Shown here in pieces: positions 17,239 to 26,024 of a stretch of DNA of 64,000 nucleotides. Below the pieces are notes generated by a model. That model was given only the letters and a program-made list of their open reading frames with translations, searched no databases and had not been told where the DNA came from. Numbering within the stretch: position 1 is the first letter of the stretch; every line of letters begins with the position of its first letter. This DNA is from Deltaproteobacteria bacterium (GTDB taxonomy: Bacteria > Desulfobacterota > Syntrophorhabdia > Syntrophorhabdales > Syntrophorhabdaceae). The position numbers were made by a program, and so were the translations under genes. The DNA is taken from assembly GCA_022711595.1 (NCBI GenBank), contig JAKLET010000015.1, positions 1 through 64,000 of the forward strand. Direction: 5' to 3'.

Positions 17239-18717
17239 ATGGAAATCAGTCTAAAGAATCTGAATTTTGGAGTTCCAGCAGCGGAGAGAGATGATGATTT
17301 AATTTCCTGCTTCGTTATTACCGAAAGCTATCAAAACATAACTAAGGGCAAAAAGTGCATTGTACTTGGAAATCGAGGAACCGGTAAAAGTGCGGTTTTT
17401 CGTAAGCTTGCAGATGAGGAAAAGGCAAAAAATAACATTATCATCCAGCTTGCCCCTGAAGAGTATTCCTATGAACTACTCTCAAATACATTGAGAAAGG
17501 AAATGGAAGGTTCATGGGCAAAGCATGGAGCGTATTCTGCAGCTTGGAAATATCTTATTTACGTCACGATTATGAAGAACTTATCTCATCAAGGTAAACG
17601 GTTCAAACAAGGTCCTGAGGCCAGAATTTACAACTATCTGCGTGATCAATATGCTGGCACTGACACAAATCCAATTGGAATGCTGATTTCTTACTTGAAA
17701 AGAATGGAGGGAATAAAAATTGGCAAGTACGAAGCGGCGATAAAAACCGCTGAACTTAGACGCCTCTATAGCTTGGAAGAGATCGAACCTCTTATAAACG
17801 ACATAGAAGCGGCATGCAGGAATAAGAAAGTCATTGTTTTAATTGATGAGCTTGACAAGGGGTGGGATGCTTCCGAGGATGCCATCGCATTTGTATCCGG
17901 TCTGTTTCAGGCAGCCGTATCCATAAATAACAAGCTCAATAGTGTTAAGATACTGATATCACTACGAAAAGAACTTTATGAGAATATTCCTACTCTGTAT
18001 GAAGACGCACAAAAAGTACGAGATATAATTGAAACGATAGAGTGGGACGAGCCGAAGCTATTAGAGCTTATTGCGCGTCGAGTTATCAAGAAATTGCCAG
18101 GATTACAATTAGATTCCTATGAAAATATATGGAATTCAGTTTTTTCCGAAGTTCTTGATTATCGTCAAACCAAGTCATTTAACTATATCGTTGATAGAAC
18201 GCTTTATCGTCCTCGTGAAATCATTCAGTACTGCAATGATGTTGCTGAATATTCCCGCAGGATGTTGATTCCTCCTCCACTGCCCTTCAACTACAAACAT
18301 ATCGCTGAAGCTGAATATGGCTACTCCGAATCCCGACTGAAGGACATTTGCGCCGAGTACAGGTTTCAATTTCCCGGATTACAGAGTCTTATGGAAACAT
18401 TTCGTGGTCAATCCTATAACTATGACCGAGAGTCGTTGGAGGATCATCTCTTAAAAGTCATTGTGGGGGAATTTCAGATTTCGAGGGAGGCTAGCTCTTG
18501 GTGTGGTTCACTCGATCCAGAAACTCTGGTAGATATTCTTTGGTCGATTGGGTTCATCCGTGCCCAAGCCGTTGGAGGATTGAAAGCAAGAAGGAGAAGT
18601 GGAAGCGAATATCTTGGCTCGCATCAAATTTCATCTCTCAATTTGAGAAATATTAAACGCTTCCATGTCCATCCTATGTTTAGATCATACTTGGGCTTAA
18701 AGGAAAGCAAAGCGTAA
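17239..18717 (+). CDS. P-loop ATPase of the Sll1717 family
   Basis: A 492-residue STAND/KAP-like ATPase. The Walker A motif CIVLGNRGTGKSAVF has Lys at residue 50; the Walker B motif is VIVLIDELDKGWD near residue 200, followed by a sensor-like SVKILISLRKELYEN. The rest is helical, with a probable winged-helix C-terminal segment (DPETLVDILWSIGFIRAQ). Proteins of this family occur in bacterial defence islands, but the mechanism is not established. The start at 17239 is supported by the promoter and by AAAGGTG upstream. The codon usage is A+T-richer than the flanking chromosomal genes. It is divergent from the TIR-like gene. Confidence 0.8.
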   Translation: MEISLKNLNFGVPAAERDDDLISCFVITESYQNITKGKKCIVLGNRGTGKSAVFRKLADEEKAKNNIIIQLAPEEYSYELLSNTLRKEMEGSWAKHGAYSAAWKYLIYVTIMKNLSHQGKRFKQGPEARIYNYLRDQYAGTDTNPIGMLISYLKRMEGIKIGKYEAAIKTAELRRLYSLEEIEPLINDIEAACRNKKVIVLIDELDKGWDASEDAIAFVSGLFQAAVSINNKLNSVKILISLRKELYENIPTLYEDAQKVRDIIETIEWDEPKLLELIARRVIKKLPGLQLDSYENIWNSVFSEVLDYRQTKSFNYIVDRTLYRPREIIQYCNDVAEYSRRMLIPPPLPFNYKHIAEAEYGYSESRLKDICAEYRFQFPGLQSLMETFRGQSYNYDRESLEDHLLKVIVGEFQISREASSWCGSLDPETLVDILWSIGFIRAQAVGGLKARRRSGSEYLGSHQISSLNLRNIKRFHVHPMFRSYLGLKESKA

Positions 18718-18866
18718 TAAAAGGACTAAGAAACCATAGAACACTTTTAAATAAGTCATTAACCCTATCGTCCTTTAATTGCGCTATTCTGTTGTCATGC
18801 CAAGAAAATATCTGTAAAACTACACATGACCTACTCAAAAAAACGTTAATATTAACACCGAAATTA

Positions 18867-19028
18867 TTAGACCCCATAAAAATAGATACATAAAAAACAA
18901 CAGTACCGGGAAATTAAGGACTTGCTCTCCATCGAGTCCACAATAACGATACTGCAATGCTCTTTGTATCCGCAGTTTCTACAAAAAACATTGCATATTA
19001 CTCCGATTGCCTTGCTTATCGCTTTCAT
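18867..19028 (-). CDS. Possible 53-residue Cys-rich small protein
   Basis: A short minus-strand frame with ATG at 19028 and TAA at 18867-18869. It contains CNVFCRNCGYKEHC and a C-terminal YCCFLC, a pattern like a zinc ribbon. No good ribosome-binding site is seen and no homologue was recalled, so it may be a remnant or chance. Apart from this and the promoter at 19140, the interval 18718-19276 holds nothing recognisable. Confidence 0.25.
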   Translation of the reverse strand: MKAISKAIGVICNVFCRNCGYKEHCSIVIVDSMESKSLISRYCCFLCIYFYGV

Positions 19029-19139
19029 GTAGAAGTTCTTGACAGTTTATCTTGCCATGCCTAATCTCCATGTGTTTTTCGGAAATGTACCTGTTCTATG
19101 CGGCTTTAAAGGCAGTATCTTGTTAATTTTATTAATATA

Positions 19140-19168
19140 TTGACAATATCATTTACTGCTGATACAGT
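19140..19168 (+). promoter_or_regulatory. Promoter of the nuclease-like gene
   Basis: TTGACA (19140-19145), a 17-base spacer and TACAGT (19163-19168) give a good sigma-70 promoter. The transcript would start near 19175 and include the hairpin at 19215-19252 in its leader. Confidence 0.6.
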
Positions 19169-19214
19169 GAATTTATAACACATCACGGTATAGCATAAGC
19201 ACCAATTCTCAGTA

Positions 19215-19252
19215 GAAAGGCGGACCATCACCTAAACGATGGTCTTCCTTTC
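19215..19252 (+). promoter_or_regulatory. Strong hairpin in the leader of the nuclease-like gene
   Basis: Arms of 15 bases, GAAAGG-CG-GACCATC and GATGGTC-TT-CCTTTC, pair with one 2-base internal mismatch around an 8-base loop. It ends 24 bp before the ATG at 19277 and 12 bp before the ribosome-binding site. It is not followed by a T run, so a role in translation or mRNA stability is more likely than termination. Confidence 0.5.
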
Positions 19253-19276
19253 ACTTAAAAAACGAGGAGGATTGCT

Positions 19277-20156
19277 ATGCCATACAAGCTCGTCAAGGGA
19301 CAGTTCTGTCTGTTTTACACGGGAAAGAAGCAGGTTGGTTCTCAGCCGGATGGCGATTCGGTCTGGTTCAAGCCGGATAAGCCAACTCTCCTTAAAAACG
19401 TGGATAAAAGGAGCGCAAAAATTAACCCCGGAGGGATGACCCAGCTCCGGTTCGAGGCGATCGACACTCTGGAAACCCACTTTCAGGGGGAACACCAGAA
19501 GCTTGATCATGGCCTGAAAGAAAGGGACTTCACTTTAAATGAGCTTGGTTTTGATGTCTCCAAGATGGAATACTCTGGCAAGGAAAATATGACTGTCAAG
19601 TCGGCATCTCCCCATCCAGTGAAAGGCTTCATAATGATACGGTCCATCGATCCAAACGGCAGGCCGGTTTCTTTTGTTTTTACAGGCAGCACCAGTGACA
19701 GCGACGGAAAGGATGTGTTTCTTGATATTGCGAAACTCAAGAAGAGCGTAAATGCAAAATCGTGGCAACGGGCAACGCATTCCCTGGTTTCTACACCGGT
19801 CTTCCGACAGACCTCAGGAACCACATCAGGGATTCCGCTGTGTCAGCAAGGAAGGCCGGCAAGGGCCTCTGGAAGGACGACAAGACGATGAAGGGTTTAA
19901 AAGCGGCTGGTTTAACTTAACTTGAAGACGCAGTCCTGTTTCCCAAGCTCTTTCGAAGACTCGTGGCCTACTTCAAAAAAGGTAACAGCGGCCTTAGTGG
20001 TTTTGACAAGTGGCTGAGGGACAGCAAGGGAACGGATGACAAGCTCTGGATAGTCTCGAAGGCGGAAGAAGCCAACATGCACGATGTCGTAAGGTATCGG
20101 GGGGCAAGATATCAATGCTCTATCTTCCCGAGGATTTCATCATCGTGCCGACATAA
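19277..20156 (+). pseudogene. Broken thermonuclease-like (SNase-type) gene
   Basis: The first frame (19277 to about 19760) begins with a good ribosome-binding site (GAGGAGG) and reads KLVKGQFCLFYTGKK, PDGDSVWFKP and TQLRFEAIDTLETHF, the opening of staphylococcal-nuclease-like domains. A frameshift near 19755 moves coding to another frame (GNAFPGFYTGLPTDLRNHI and onwards), which meets TAA at 19918-19920 directly after GLT, continues as LEDAVLFPKLFRRLVAYFKK, and needs a further shift near 20097 to reach ISMLYLPEDFIIVPT and TAA at 20154-20156. At least three lesions make it a pseudogene unless they are sequencing errors. The family assignment is moderately sure. Confidence 0.7.
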
Positions 20157-20227
20157 AAAGCTTTCCTGACGCGGCACGCACGCCCAACGTTTCCATATAG
20201 CGAAAATCTTTACGTCACAGGCCTAGC

Positions 20228-23131
20228 TTAACGAAGGTGTGCCCCTTGTGAGAGTGCGTATTTAAGGTCTGTCTCTTCAATGATTGCTCCTTCGAAGTGT
20301 GCCTCTTTGAAATGTGCCTTCTTTAGGTTTGTTGCCCCGCTCAGGTCTGCTCCTCTCAAATTTGCCCCTCTCAGGTCGGCCCCTCTCAGGTTTGCCTCTC
20401 TCAGGTCTGCCCTTCCAAGGTTTGCTTCCTTAATGTTTGCCTCTTCAAGGTTTGCCCCTCTAAGGTCGGCCCCTCTAAGGTCTGCCTCTCTCAGGTCTGC
20501 CCTTCCAAGGTTTGCTTCCTTAATGTTTGCCTCTTCAAGGTTTGCCCTTCTCAAATTTGCTCCTCTCAGGTCAGCCCCTCTCAGGTCAACCTCTCTCAGG
20601 TTTGCCTCTTCAAGGTTTGCCTCTTCAAGGTTTGATCTCCTGAGAATTGCTCTCGATAGTTTTGCCCACGCAAGGTCTGCCCCTTCAAGGTCTGCCCTTC
20701 CAAGATTTGCCTCTTCAAGGTTTGCCTCTCTAAAATTTGTTCGTTTGAAGTTTGTATTAAAGAAGTCCTGCATCTCAAGGAAAGATTTAGATAAATCTAA
20801 AAAACCCAATGAGCTCAAGGCAAGCTTGTTTTGCGGGCCTTGTCTTTGACCTCTTAACCTTGCAATCCATTCCCCAAAGTCTGTGGGAGACTCAAATTTG
20901 AGCTCAGAAATCTGTTTTGTGCTCCTAGCGATGGAAAAATGAACACCTAGAAGAGCTTCTTCAGCGTTTCTGGCTAGCCTTAACTGCAGTTTAAAATCCT
21001 TATTGGCATAGGTTTTAGGAAATGGCAGCCCCTTGCTAATGGCATAATATAACAAGTCACGAACAATGTTCTGCAATTGCAGTAGGTCCTCGTGTTTTAC
21101 TTCTCTAAGCCCGTTATCAATGAACCGAAGCAAGTCGAAGTCCAACCCCTTAGGAGAACAAAGTTCCGTCCACCGCTCCAACGCTTCTTCTGTAGACCAA
21201 CCTTCGTCACTGTCAACCTTCCGTCTTTTTGTTTCTTTTAGGATTTGAAGTAAAAGCCTCAAGATTCTTCGCGCAGCCAAATATTCACCGAAACTCTTAT
21301 GCGTGAATTCAAAAGTCGGGTCGCCATCTATTCGGCTTTCACTTCGGCGGAAATAAAACGCCGTTAATAGACGTGTAACACCGGCTTCCTCTCCCTCTTC
21401 CATACTATCAAGGTAAATTTGAATGCCCGCAGACTTGCATTTCTCCCTGATTCTAGAAATCGGCGCGGTCAATCCCTCTCCATGCCATATCGCGATGGCT
21501 ATTTCCTCCAATACTCTTAGGAATTCAGTCTCTGTGAGCAAACCAACATGAACGTTTGTCCGTGATCTTTCGTAGTGACGGCGATAGACCTCCCCGATTA
21601 AATCCGCATATATCTGATTCAGTGTGGTGTCGTCCGTGAATTCTATTCGTTTCTGGTTATAACTGAGCGCGACTAAATAGTTTAGCAAGGGTTGGGCCGT
21701 AATTTCTTCAAGGCTTTCTCGCTTCAGATCGTCCGGCATTGACGAATAGGCTTTGTCAGTGGCCTTACCATAAAGCACCCACCATGGGTTTCGCTGATCC
21801 TCCAAAAGTAGCCCTTTTGGATCATCGTATTCATTTCTATAATTTACAAGATATGGTAGCACATAGCTAATTTGCTTTGGTTCCCGTAGTTTGTTTGCCA
21901 CAGATTGGATCGCAATCGTCCGTCCGGTAATCAACGCTTGGCGTTGGAATCCTTGAACATTCCCATAATGAATTCGCCGTAGCACTTCATCCACAAACGC
22001 GTTCGCCGCTTCCGACGCAACTTTTCCCTGCAAGGCCAGTTCATCCAATCCGTCAAAAATGATGAACAGACGCTGTTTGCCATGTTTTCCTTCTAGGGGA
22101 TTGCCCGAAAGAAATCGGTTCCCTTTGATGTAATCTTTCATCGCGGATATGAGACTGTCAGTAAGGTTAAACAGGTGAAGCGGAATATAAAGGGTGGGAA
22201 TGTTCATTTCATCGGTAACATGCTTGGCCAAGACCTTGGCGAAGGTAGATTTCCCAGAACCAGGGCCACCACTGATGAAGCGGACAGCCGTGTTTGTTGA
22301 GAAGTTCTTCAGCCAGTCCATGATGTCTGTTTCAAGGTCAAACACGACTTTCCTTACCCTGTTCTCGCGTCCAAATGGATCCAGGTTCTTATCATCATTG
22401 TCTCTTCTTTCTTCGTAATATGCCCGCAATGGTATGTATACTTCTTCAACTCCAAAAGCTTCAGCAAACATCCGGTCATTCACTTGTTTTTTTAGCCATT
22501 GAACGTAAAGTTGCCAACCGCGGGTTTCTTCTGTGGCATTGGTGAAAGGGGTGTCAAAAAAATCTTTTAGTTTTACGTAGTCTTGCGGTGAGGCGCGCCA
22601 TGTTTCGTTTAAAGCAGTCTCAAAATAATCAGGTAGATGGCTGGAAACTTTTATTGCATTATATTCAGAGGCTCCTAGCCCTTCCATCAAACGTGCCAGT
22701 GGAGCCATTAGGTCTTTCAATAGCTTTAGTTCAGCGGGTTTTTGAAAAAAGACCAAGTCAATGGTAACTTCTATTTGTTCCATCTCATTTTCAAAGGAGC
22801 TGAAGATTATTTCTTGTCCCTTTTTGTCTGGCGGGTTTTCGAATAAATCGCCATAATCGTGCCTCAGTTTTGAGATAGCGGAGTTTAGTGAACGGGAAAT
22901 TAATAACCAGACAATTTCCTTCGCAGTGCTTTGAAGGCCAGCTTCTTTTAAGGTATCCAAAGCAGTTTCCGCGATACCTTCGAAGTTAAGGGATATCCCC
23001 TTAATCGTAACTTTTCCGATCGCTCGAAAGAGATCTTTGGATGTAATCTGGACATTTCTGTTCCATACGGAAACGGGCTTGGAAGCTTTCAAGGTGTTTG
23101 GTTCGATTGTGTAGGATTCATCGTCAATCAT
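20228..23131 (-). CDS. NACHT-type STAND ATPase with C-terminal pentapeptide repeats
   Basis: A 967-residue protein with three parts. The N-terminal 270 residues are helical and not recognised. A NACHT-like NTPase follows: Walker A FISGGPGSGKSTF (Lys294), Walker B LFIIFDGLDEL near 355-365, then a winged-helix-like helical region with FEFTHKSFGEYLAARRIL, typical of NACHT proteins. The last 150 residues (about 800-950) are pentapeptide repeats of the A(N/D)Lxx type, a right-handed beta helix that probably takes the place of LRR or TPR sensor repeats. Bacterial NACHT proteins act in anti-phage immunity. GAGGGG precedes the ATG. The gene stands alone and has lower G+C than chromosomal genes nearby. 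Confidence 0.85.
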   Translation of the reverse strand: MIDDESYTIEPNTLKASKPVSVWNRNVQITSKDLFRAIGKVTIKGISLNFEGIAETALDTLKEAGLQSTAKEIVWLLISRSLNSAISKLRHDYGDLFENPPDKKGQEIIFSSFENEMEQIEVTIDLVFFQKPAELKLLKDLMAPLARLMEGLGASEYNAIKVSSHLPDYFETALNETWRASPQDYVKLKDFFDTPFTNATEETRGWQLYVQWLKKQVNDRMFAEAFGVEEVYIPLRAYYEERRDNDDKNLDPFGRENRVRKVVFDLETDIMDWLKNFSTNTAVRFISGGPGSGKSTFAKVLAKHVTDEMNIPTLYIPLHLFNLTDSLISAMKDYIKGNRFLSGNPLEGKHGKQRLFIIFDGLDELALQGKVASEAANAFVDEVLRRIHYGNVQGFQRQALITGRTIAIQSVANKLREPKQISYVLPYLVNYRNEYDDPKGLLLEDQRNPWWVLYGKATDKAYSSMPDDLKRESLEEITAQPLLNYLVALSYNQKRIEFTDDTTLNQIYADLIGEVYRRHYERSRTNVHVGLLTETEFLRVLEEIAIAIWHGEGLTAPISRIREKCKSAGIQIYLDSMEEGEEAGVTRLLTAFYFRRSESRIDGDPTFEFTHKSFGEYLAARRILRLLLQILKETKRRKVDSDEGWSTEEALERWTELCSPKGLDFDLLRFIDNGLREVKHEDLLQLQNIVRDLLYYAISKGLPFPKTYANKDFKLQLRLARNAEEALLGVHFSIARSTKQISELKFESPTDFGEWIARLRGQRQGPQNKLALSSLGFLDLSKSFLEMQDFFNTNFKRTNFREANLEEANLGRADLEGADLAWAKLSRAILRRSNLEEANLEEANLREVDLRGADLRGANLRRANLEEANIKEANLGRADLREADLRGADLRGANLEEANIKEANLGRADLREANLRGADLRGANLRGADLSGATNLKKAHFKEAHFEGAIIEETDLKYALSQGAHLR
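20371..20547. repeat. Recent 90-bp tandem duplication in the pentapeptide coding region
   Basis: Bases 20371-20457 recur at 20461-20547 with an offset of exactly 90 bp and only three differences; the last 57 bases are identical. The unit encodes six pentapeptides (30 residues, including ANIKEANLGRADLRE), so one repeat block was added in frame. The exactness suggests a recent expansion. Confidence 0.85.
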
Positions 23132-23299
23132 GCTTTCCCCTCTATCATTGAAGATTTCTTAGGCCACACTGGACATTTGTTAGAATTGGACACTTAATGA
23201 TCTTCCATTTCATTTTTTACAAATTTTACCATTGCGGCTGGTTGCCTTTGTATAGTGCGTCTCCTGACACACGGGGTTTTACCACTCATATCGGTTTCT

Positions 23300-23645
23300 C
23301 TACCACGTCGTCTGTTCCATCGTCGCGTATATCGGGCGCACAATGTTCGTCAGAACATATTCCTGGTGGGCCTTGACAGCCTCCTGGAACTTGAACCAGT
23401 GGCTTTCCCTGTAATTGTCTTTCCACACCCAACAGCTCTCCCAACATCTCTCCTGTTCATGTCTCTTGCACCTTCTTGTTTATGCAACCGTCCCATATCT
23501 CTTGAGGAAGTATGATATTTTTGGTCCCGGGAACGCCGAGTTTTGTGTATTCCGCACAATCTTCTATGGGACCGGAAAAAGTCAGGGTTGAAAACAGAAA
23601 GAAGCTGAAAAGGGCAAGAAGGGCAGGGCTCAGCCTGGAACGCAT
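23300..23645 (-). pseudogene. Small exported Cys-containing protein with an apparent frameshift
   Basis: GGAGG seven bases before ATG 23645 introduces a clear signal peptide (LLALFSFFLFSTLTFSG) and a mature start GPIEDCAEYTKLGVPG. This frame stops at 23457 after 62 residues. In the next frame the sequence continues with strongly protein-like residues, DNYRESHWFKFQEAVKAHQE and VRPIYATMEQTTW, to TAG at 23300-23302. One indel near 23465-23480 would join them into a protein of about 114 residues. It is either a recent pseudogene or a sequence error. No family was recognised. Confidence 0.55.
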
Positions 23646-23821
23646 AAAAACCTCCGGGGATTCAGGGGCCCCGATGCGTCGTTATTGCATTATGAATTCA
23701 CTCGCCCCTGTATGGCTATATTGTCTGGAAAATAGTGGAGGTTTGCAAGGGGAAAGTTAGCTCGTGCAGTTAGCTTGCAAACATACAAGTCAAGCGTACA
23801 GCATTTTGTTCAGGTTGTAGA

Positions 23822-24556
23822 TCACCGAGATAAGTGTAGTATGAGGAAAAGGTGGACAGGAGAAGTATATATATTGGAGATTCTTTTCAAAAACTGGTTA
23901 TGAACAGGTTGATTTTTATTTTTATTATTTTGATTTCTTGACGGAACCTCATTATTTAACCAATGCCGAGAAAATGCAGTGACCATAAATATATGAATAA
24001 GCGGGACAAGAATTACAAAAATGAGATGCAGATTTTCATATTTGCCTAGAAAACTCCCAAAGGCAACACCAAGCAAAATACCGCCCATAAAACCAGAGAG
24101 AATCACATATAAAGCTAAATCGCTTTTTAAAGACCACCCATTGCGGGCGTATATGTCAAATTTGTTTATATGTTGCAGGCGGGAGTCACATGTGTATTTT
24201 TTTAGAAAATCTTCAGGCATCTTACTTAGGAGGTACATCCTAATGAAATTCGCACGAGAGATTGCTAGGACATCCTCGCGGCGAGTGTTGAGCATATTGT
24301 ATATCGTGGCATATGAACAAAGTAGAAAAAAGATGCCAGGGATGATTATTAATTCCTTCGATTCATAATTTTTTATAGCATTCCAAAAACCGCAACTATC
24401 AAGGTTTTTTTTCAGAAGGAAACCAAAAAGAGTTATGACCCATATAAAAATAATAGCAAGATTTTTGAAGTGCCTTTCTATAGACTGTTCAAACCACTGG
24501 CCAGTCTGAATGGACTGAAAATACTCTTTAATTAAAAAATCATCCTCACGATTCAT
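23822..24556 (-). CDS. Membrane protein of unknown function
   Basis: The start at 24556 is chosen because GGAG lies six bases upstream of ATG (MNREDDFLIKEYFQ); an upstream frame to 24634 lacks this. The 244-residue product has four probable membrane helices in two pairs: about 34-52, 68-88 and, after a 70-residue cytoplasmic-type stretch rich in Arg and Lys, about 150-172 and 178-198. The polar C-terminus is rich in Asn and Lys. Base composition is A+T-rich, as in the defence genes beside it. It might be a membrane effector of that island, but nothing in the sequence proves this. Confidence 0.65.
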   Translation of the reverse strand: MNREDDFLIKEYFQSIQTGQWFEQSIERHFKNLAIIFIWVITLFGFLLKKNLDSCGFWNAIKNYESKELIIIPGIFFLLCSYATIYNMLNTRREDVLAISRANFIRMYLLSKMPEDFLKKYTCDSRLQHINKFDIYARNGWSLKSDLALYVILSGFMGGILLGVAFGSFLGKYENLHLIFVILVPLIHIFMVTAFSRHWLNNEVPSRNQNNKNKNQPVHNQFLKRISNIYTSPVHLFLILHLSR

Positions 24557-25062
24557 ACTATTCTCCAGGTAGTTTGTTTGTGACGTATTTATGGATTCTC
24601 CTAACTTTGTCTTCGGTGCATCAGTACAATTCAACCCGCATTGAGCATTATCGGTTATACCGTTGGTTTTGTTGGTTTTTATGTTCTACCGATACTCATA
24701 TTGTTTTCGAATTTTCAATAGCATATTCCTCGAAAAAATGAAAAAGCAATATGGAAATCTGTGAAATTCCCTTTATTACCGTCGATACTATTCAACTTAA
24801 GAGCACTAAAATAAATTACTGATTATAAGGAATTATCAAGACATGGCCACGTCACCGGCATTCATCATTCATATTCTCTTCCTCTCCCCATACCCATCCC
24901 CCCATCTGGCTCAAAGCCGTCAAGCTCGGCCTGATCGCCGTATTTGCATCTTCATTGTCTGACATGATGACTTCTTGCGGATCCTGATATTATTTTCTCG
25001 TGATTGGAGCAATAATTATAGTGTTACTGCTGCAACTTGTTTTTGGTTGAATGAGCACCGGT
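24557..25062. other. Intergenic region with one doubtful small frame
   Basis: About 500 bp with no supported gene. A minus-strand frame at 24852-24965 (37 residues, starting MSDNEDANTAIRP, rich in Glu and Asp at its end) has no strong ribosome-binding site. The segment 24640-24850 is A+T-rich and probably holds the promoter of the membrane protein gene. Nothing else was recognised. Confidence 0.4.
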
Positions 25063-25740
25063 CTAAACAGGGACAACCACGCCAGTATACCTCTCCAGTT
25101 CTCCCCAGATCTCAACAAGATCCAAATGCCGCCCCGATTCAATGCCCGCATAGGCTGCAAGCTCGATGCACCCGGCGGCCTGCTCGGCGAAATCGATCCC
25201 GTCTTCATCCGTGCATATTCCCAGGCAAAGCCATTTTGACATCTCAACAGCGGAACGTATCATCTGCGCGAGACCGGGCGCATGGGGATGTTCATTCAGG
25301 ATCTCTTTCGCGAGGGAGAAGTTCCGTTCAAACTTGTCCAGAGGCAATTCCGCACCGAAAAGCCACTCATCGGTCATGTCCAGGAACCATTTTTCCGGGT
25401 AAACCCTGCGCACACACAGGAGCGCGAACGCAAGCCGCCTAGCATCGGGTATCAGGGGCGCAGGGACCCTGTCGACAAGGGCAAGTCCGTTTGCCTTGAA
25501 CCGTCCTATCCCATCGGGCGCGGTGTCCTTCGCAATCCCCCTCCAGATCGTAAGGTCTTCGGTTTCGAATTTCTCATAAAGGGGATTGAGAAGAACAGCA
25601 ATCGCAGGATGCACATACAACGACCCTGCGCAAGCATTGTTACTGACCGTATCCCCCTGCCATTGCCATCCATCAATGTCAACCCCCTGACCATCCGTCA
25701 ATAGATATACCGCATTGAATTTTGTAACCTTCCTATCCAT
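25063..25740 (-). CDS. Conserved-looking protein of unknown function
   Basis: A 225-residue soluble protein preceded by AAGGAGAG ten bases before the ATG. It has no signal peptide or membrane helix. Protein-like features include an N-terminal DGQGVDIDGWQWQGDTVSNN, a central PDARRLAFALLCVRRVYPEK and a helical, acidic C-terminus. No family was recognised. It is on the same strand as the radical SAM operon that lies upstream of it but is separated from it by 284 bp without clear signals, so it may be independently transcribed. Confidence 0.6.
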   Translation of the reverse strand: MDRKVTKFNAVYLLTDGQGVDIDGWQWQGDTVSNNACAGSLYVHPAIAVLLNPLYEKFETEDLTIWRGIAKDTAPDGIGRFKANGLALVDRVPAPLIPDARRLAFALLCVRRVYPEKWFLDMTDEWLFGAELPLDKFERNFSLAKEILNEHPHAPGLAQMIRSAVEMSKWLCLGICTDEDGIDFAEQAAGCIELAAYAGIESGRHLDLVEIWGELERYTGVVVPV

Positions 25741-26024
25741 AAAATAACGTCTCTCCTTACCTGTCTATCAGCAAAATGAATGGGTGAAGTTGCCCCGCTT
25801 CAATCCTATATTACTTCTTTCTACGGTTTTTTCACCCAAGGAACGAATACATTGACAGCTCTTTCACCATTGTCGGTTGTGATAACTTACGGGGAGCTAT
25901 GATGTTATATACTTTACTTACAAGCTGATCATAAAGTTTTCTTGTCAGATTGCAGATTGCGGAAAGAAATACTGATAAGGATGGGGTTCAACATTATATT
26001 ACCAGCAATTCAGATAGATTACTT

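Noticed and set aside
20371..20547. Repeats in the NACHT gene considered as a CRISPR array
   Set aside because: Units are contiguous 15-bp-phased coding repeats without spacers; they encode pentapeptides.
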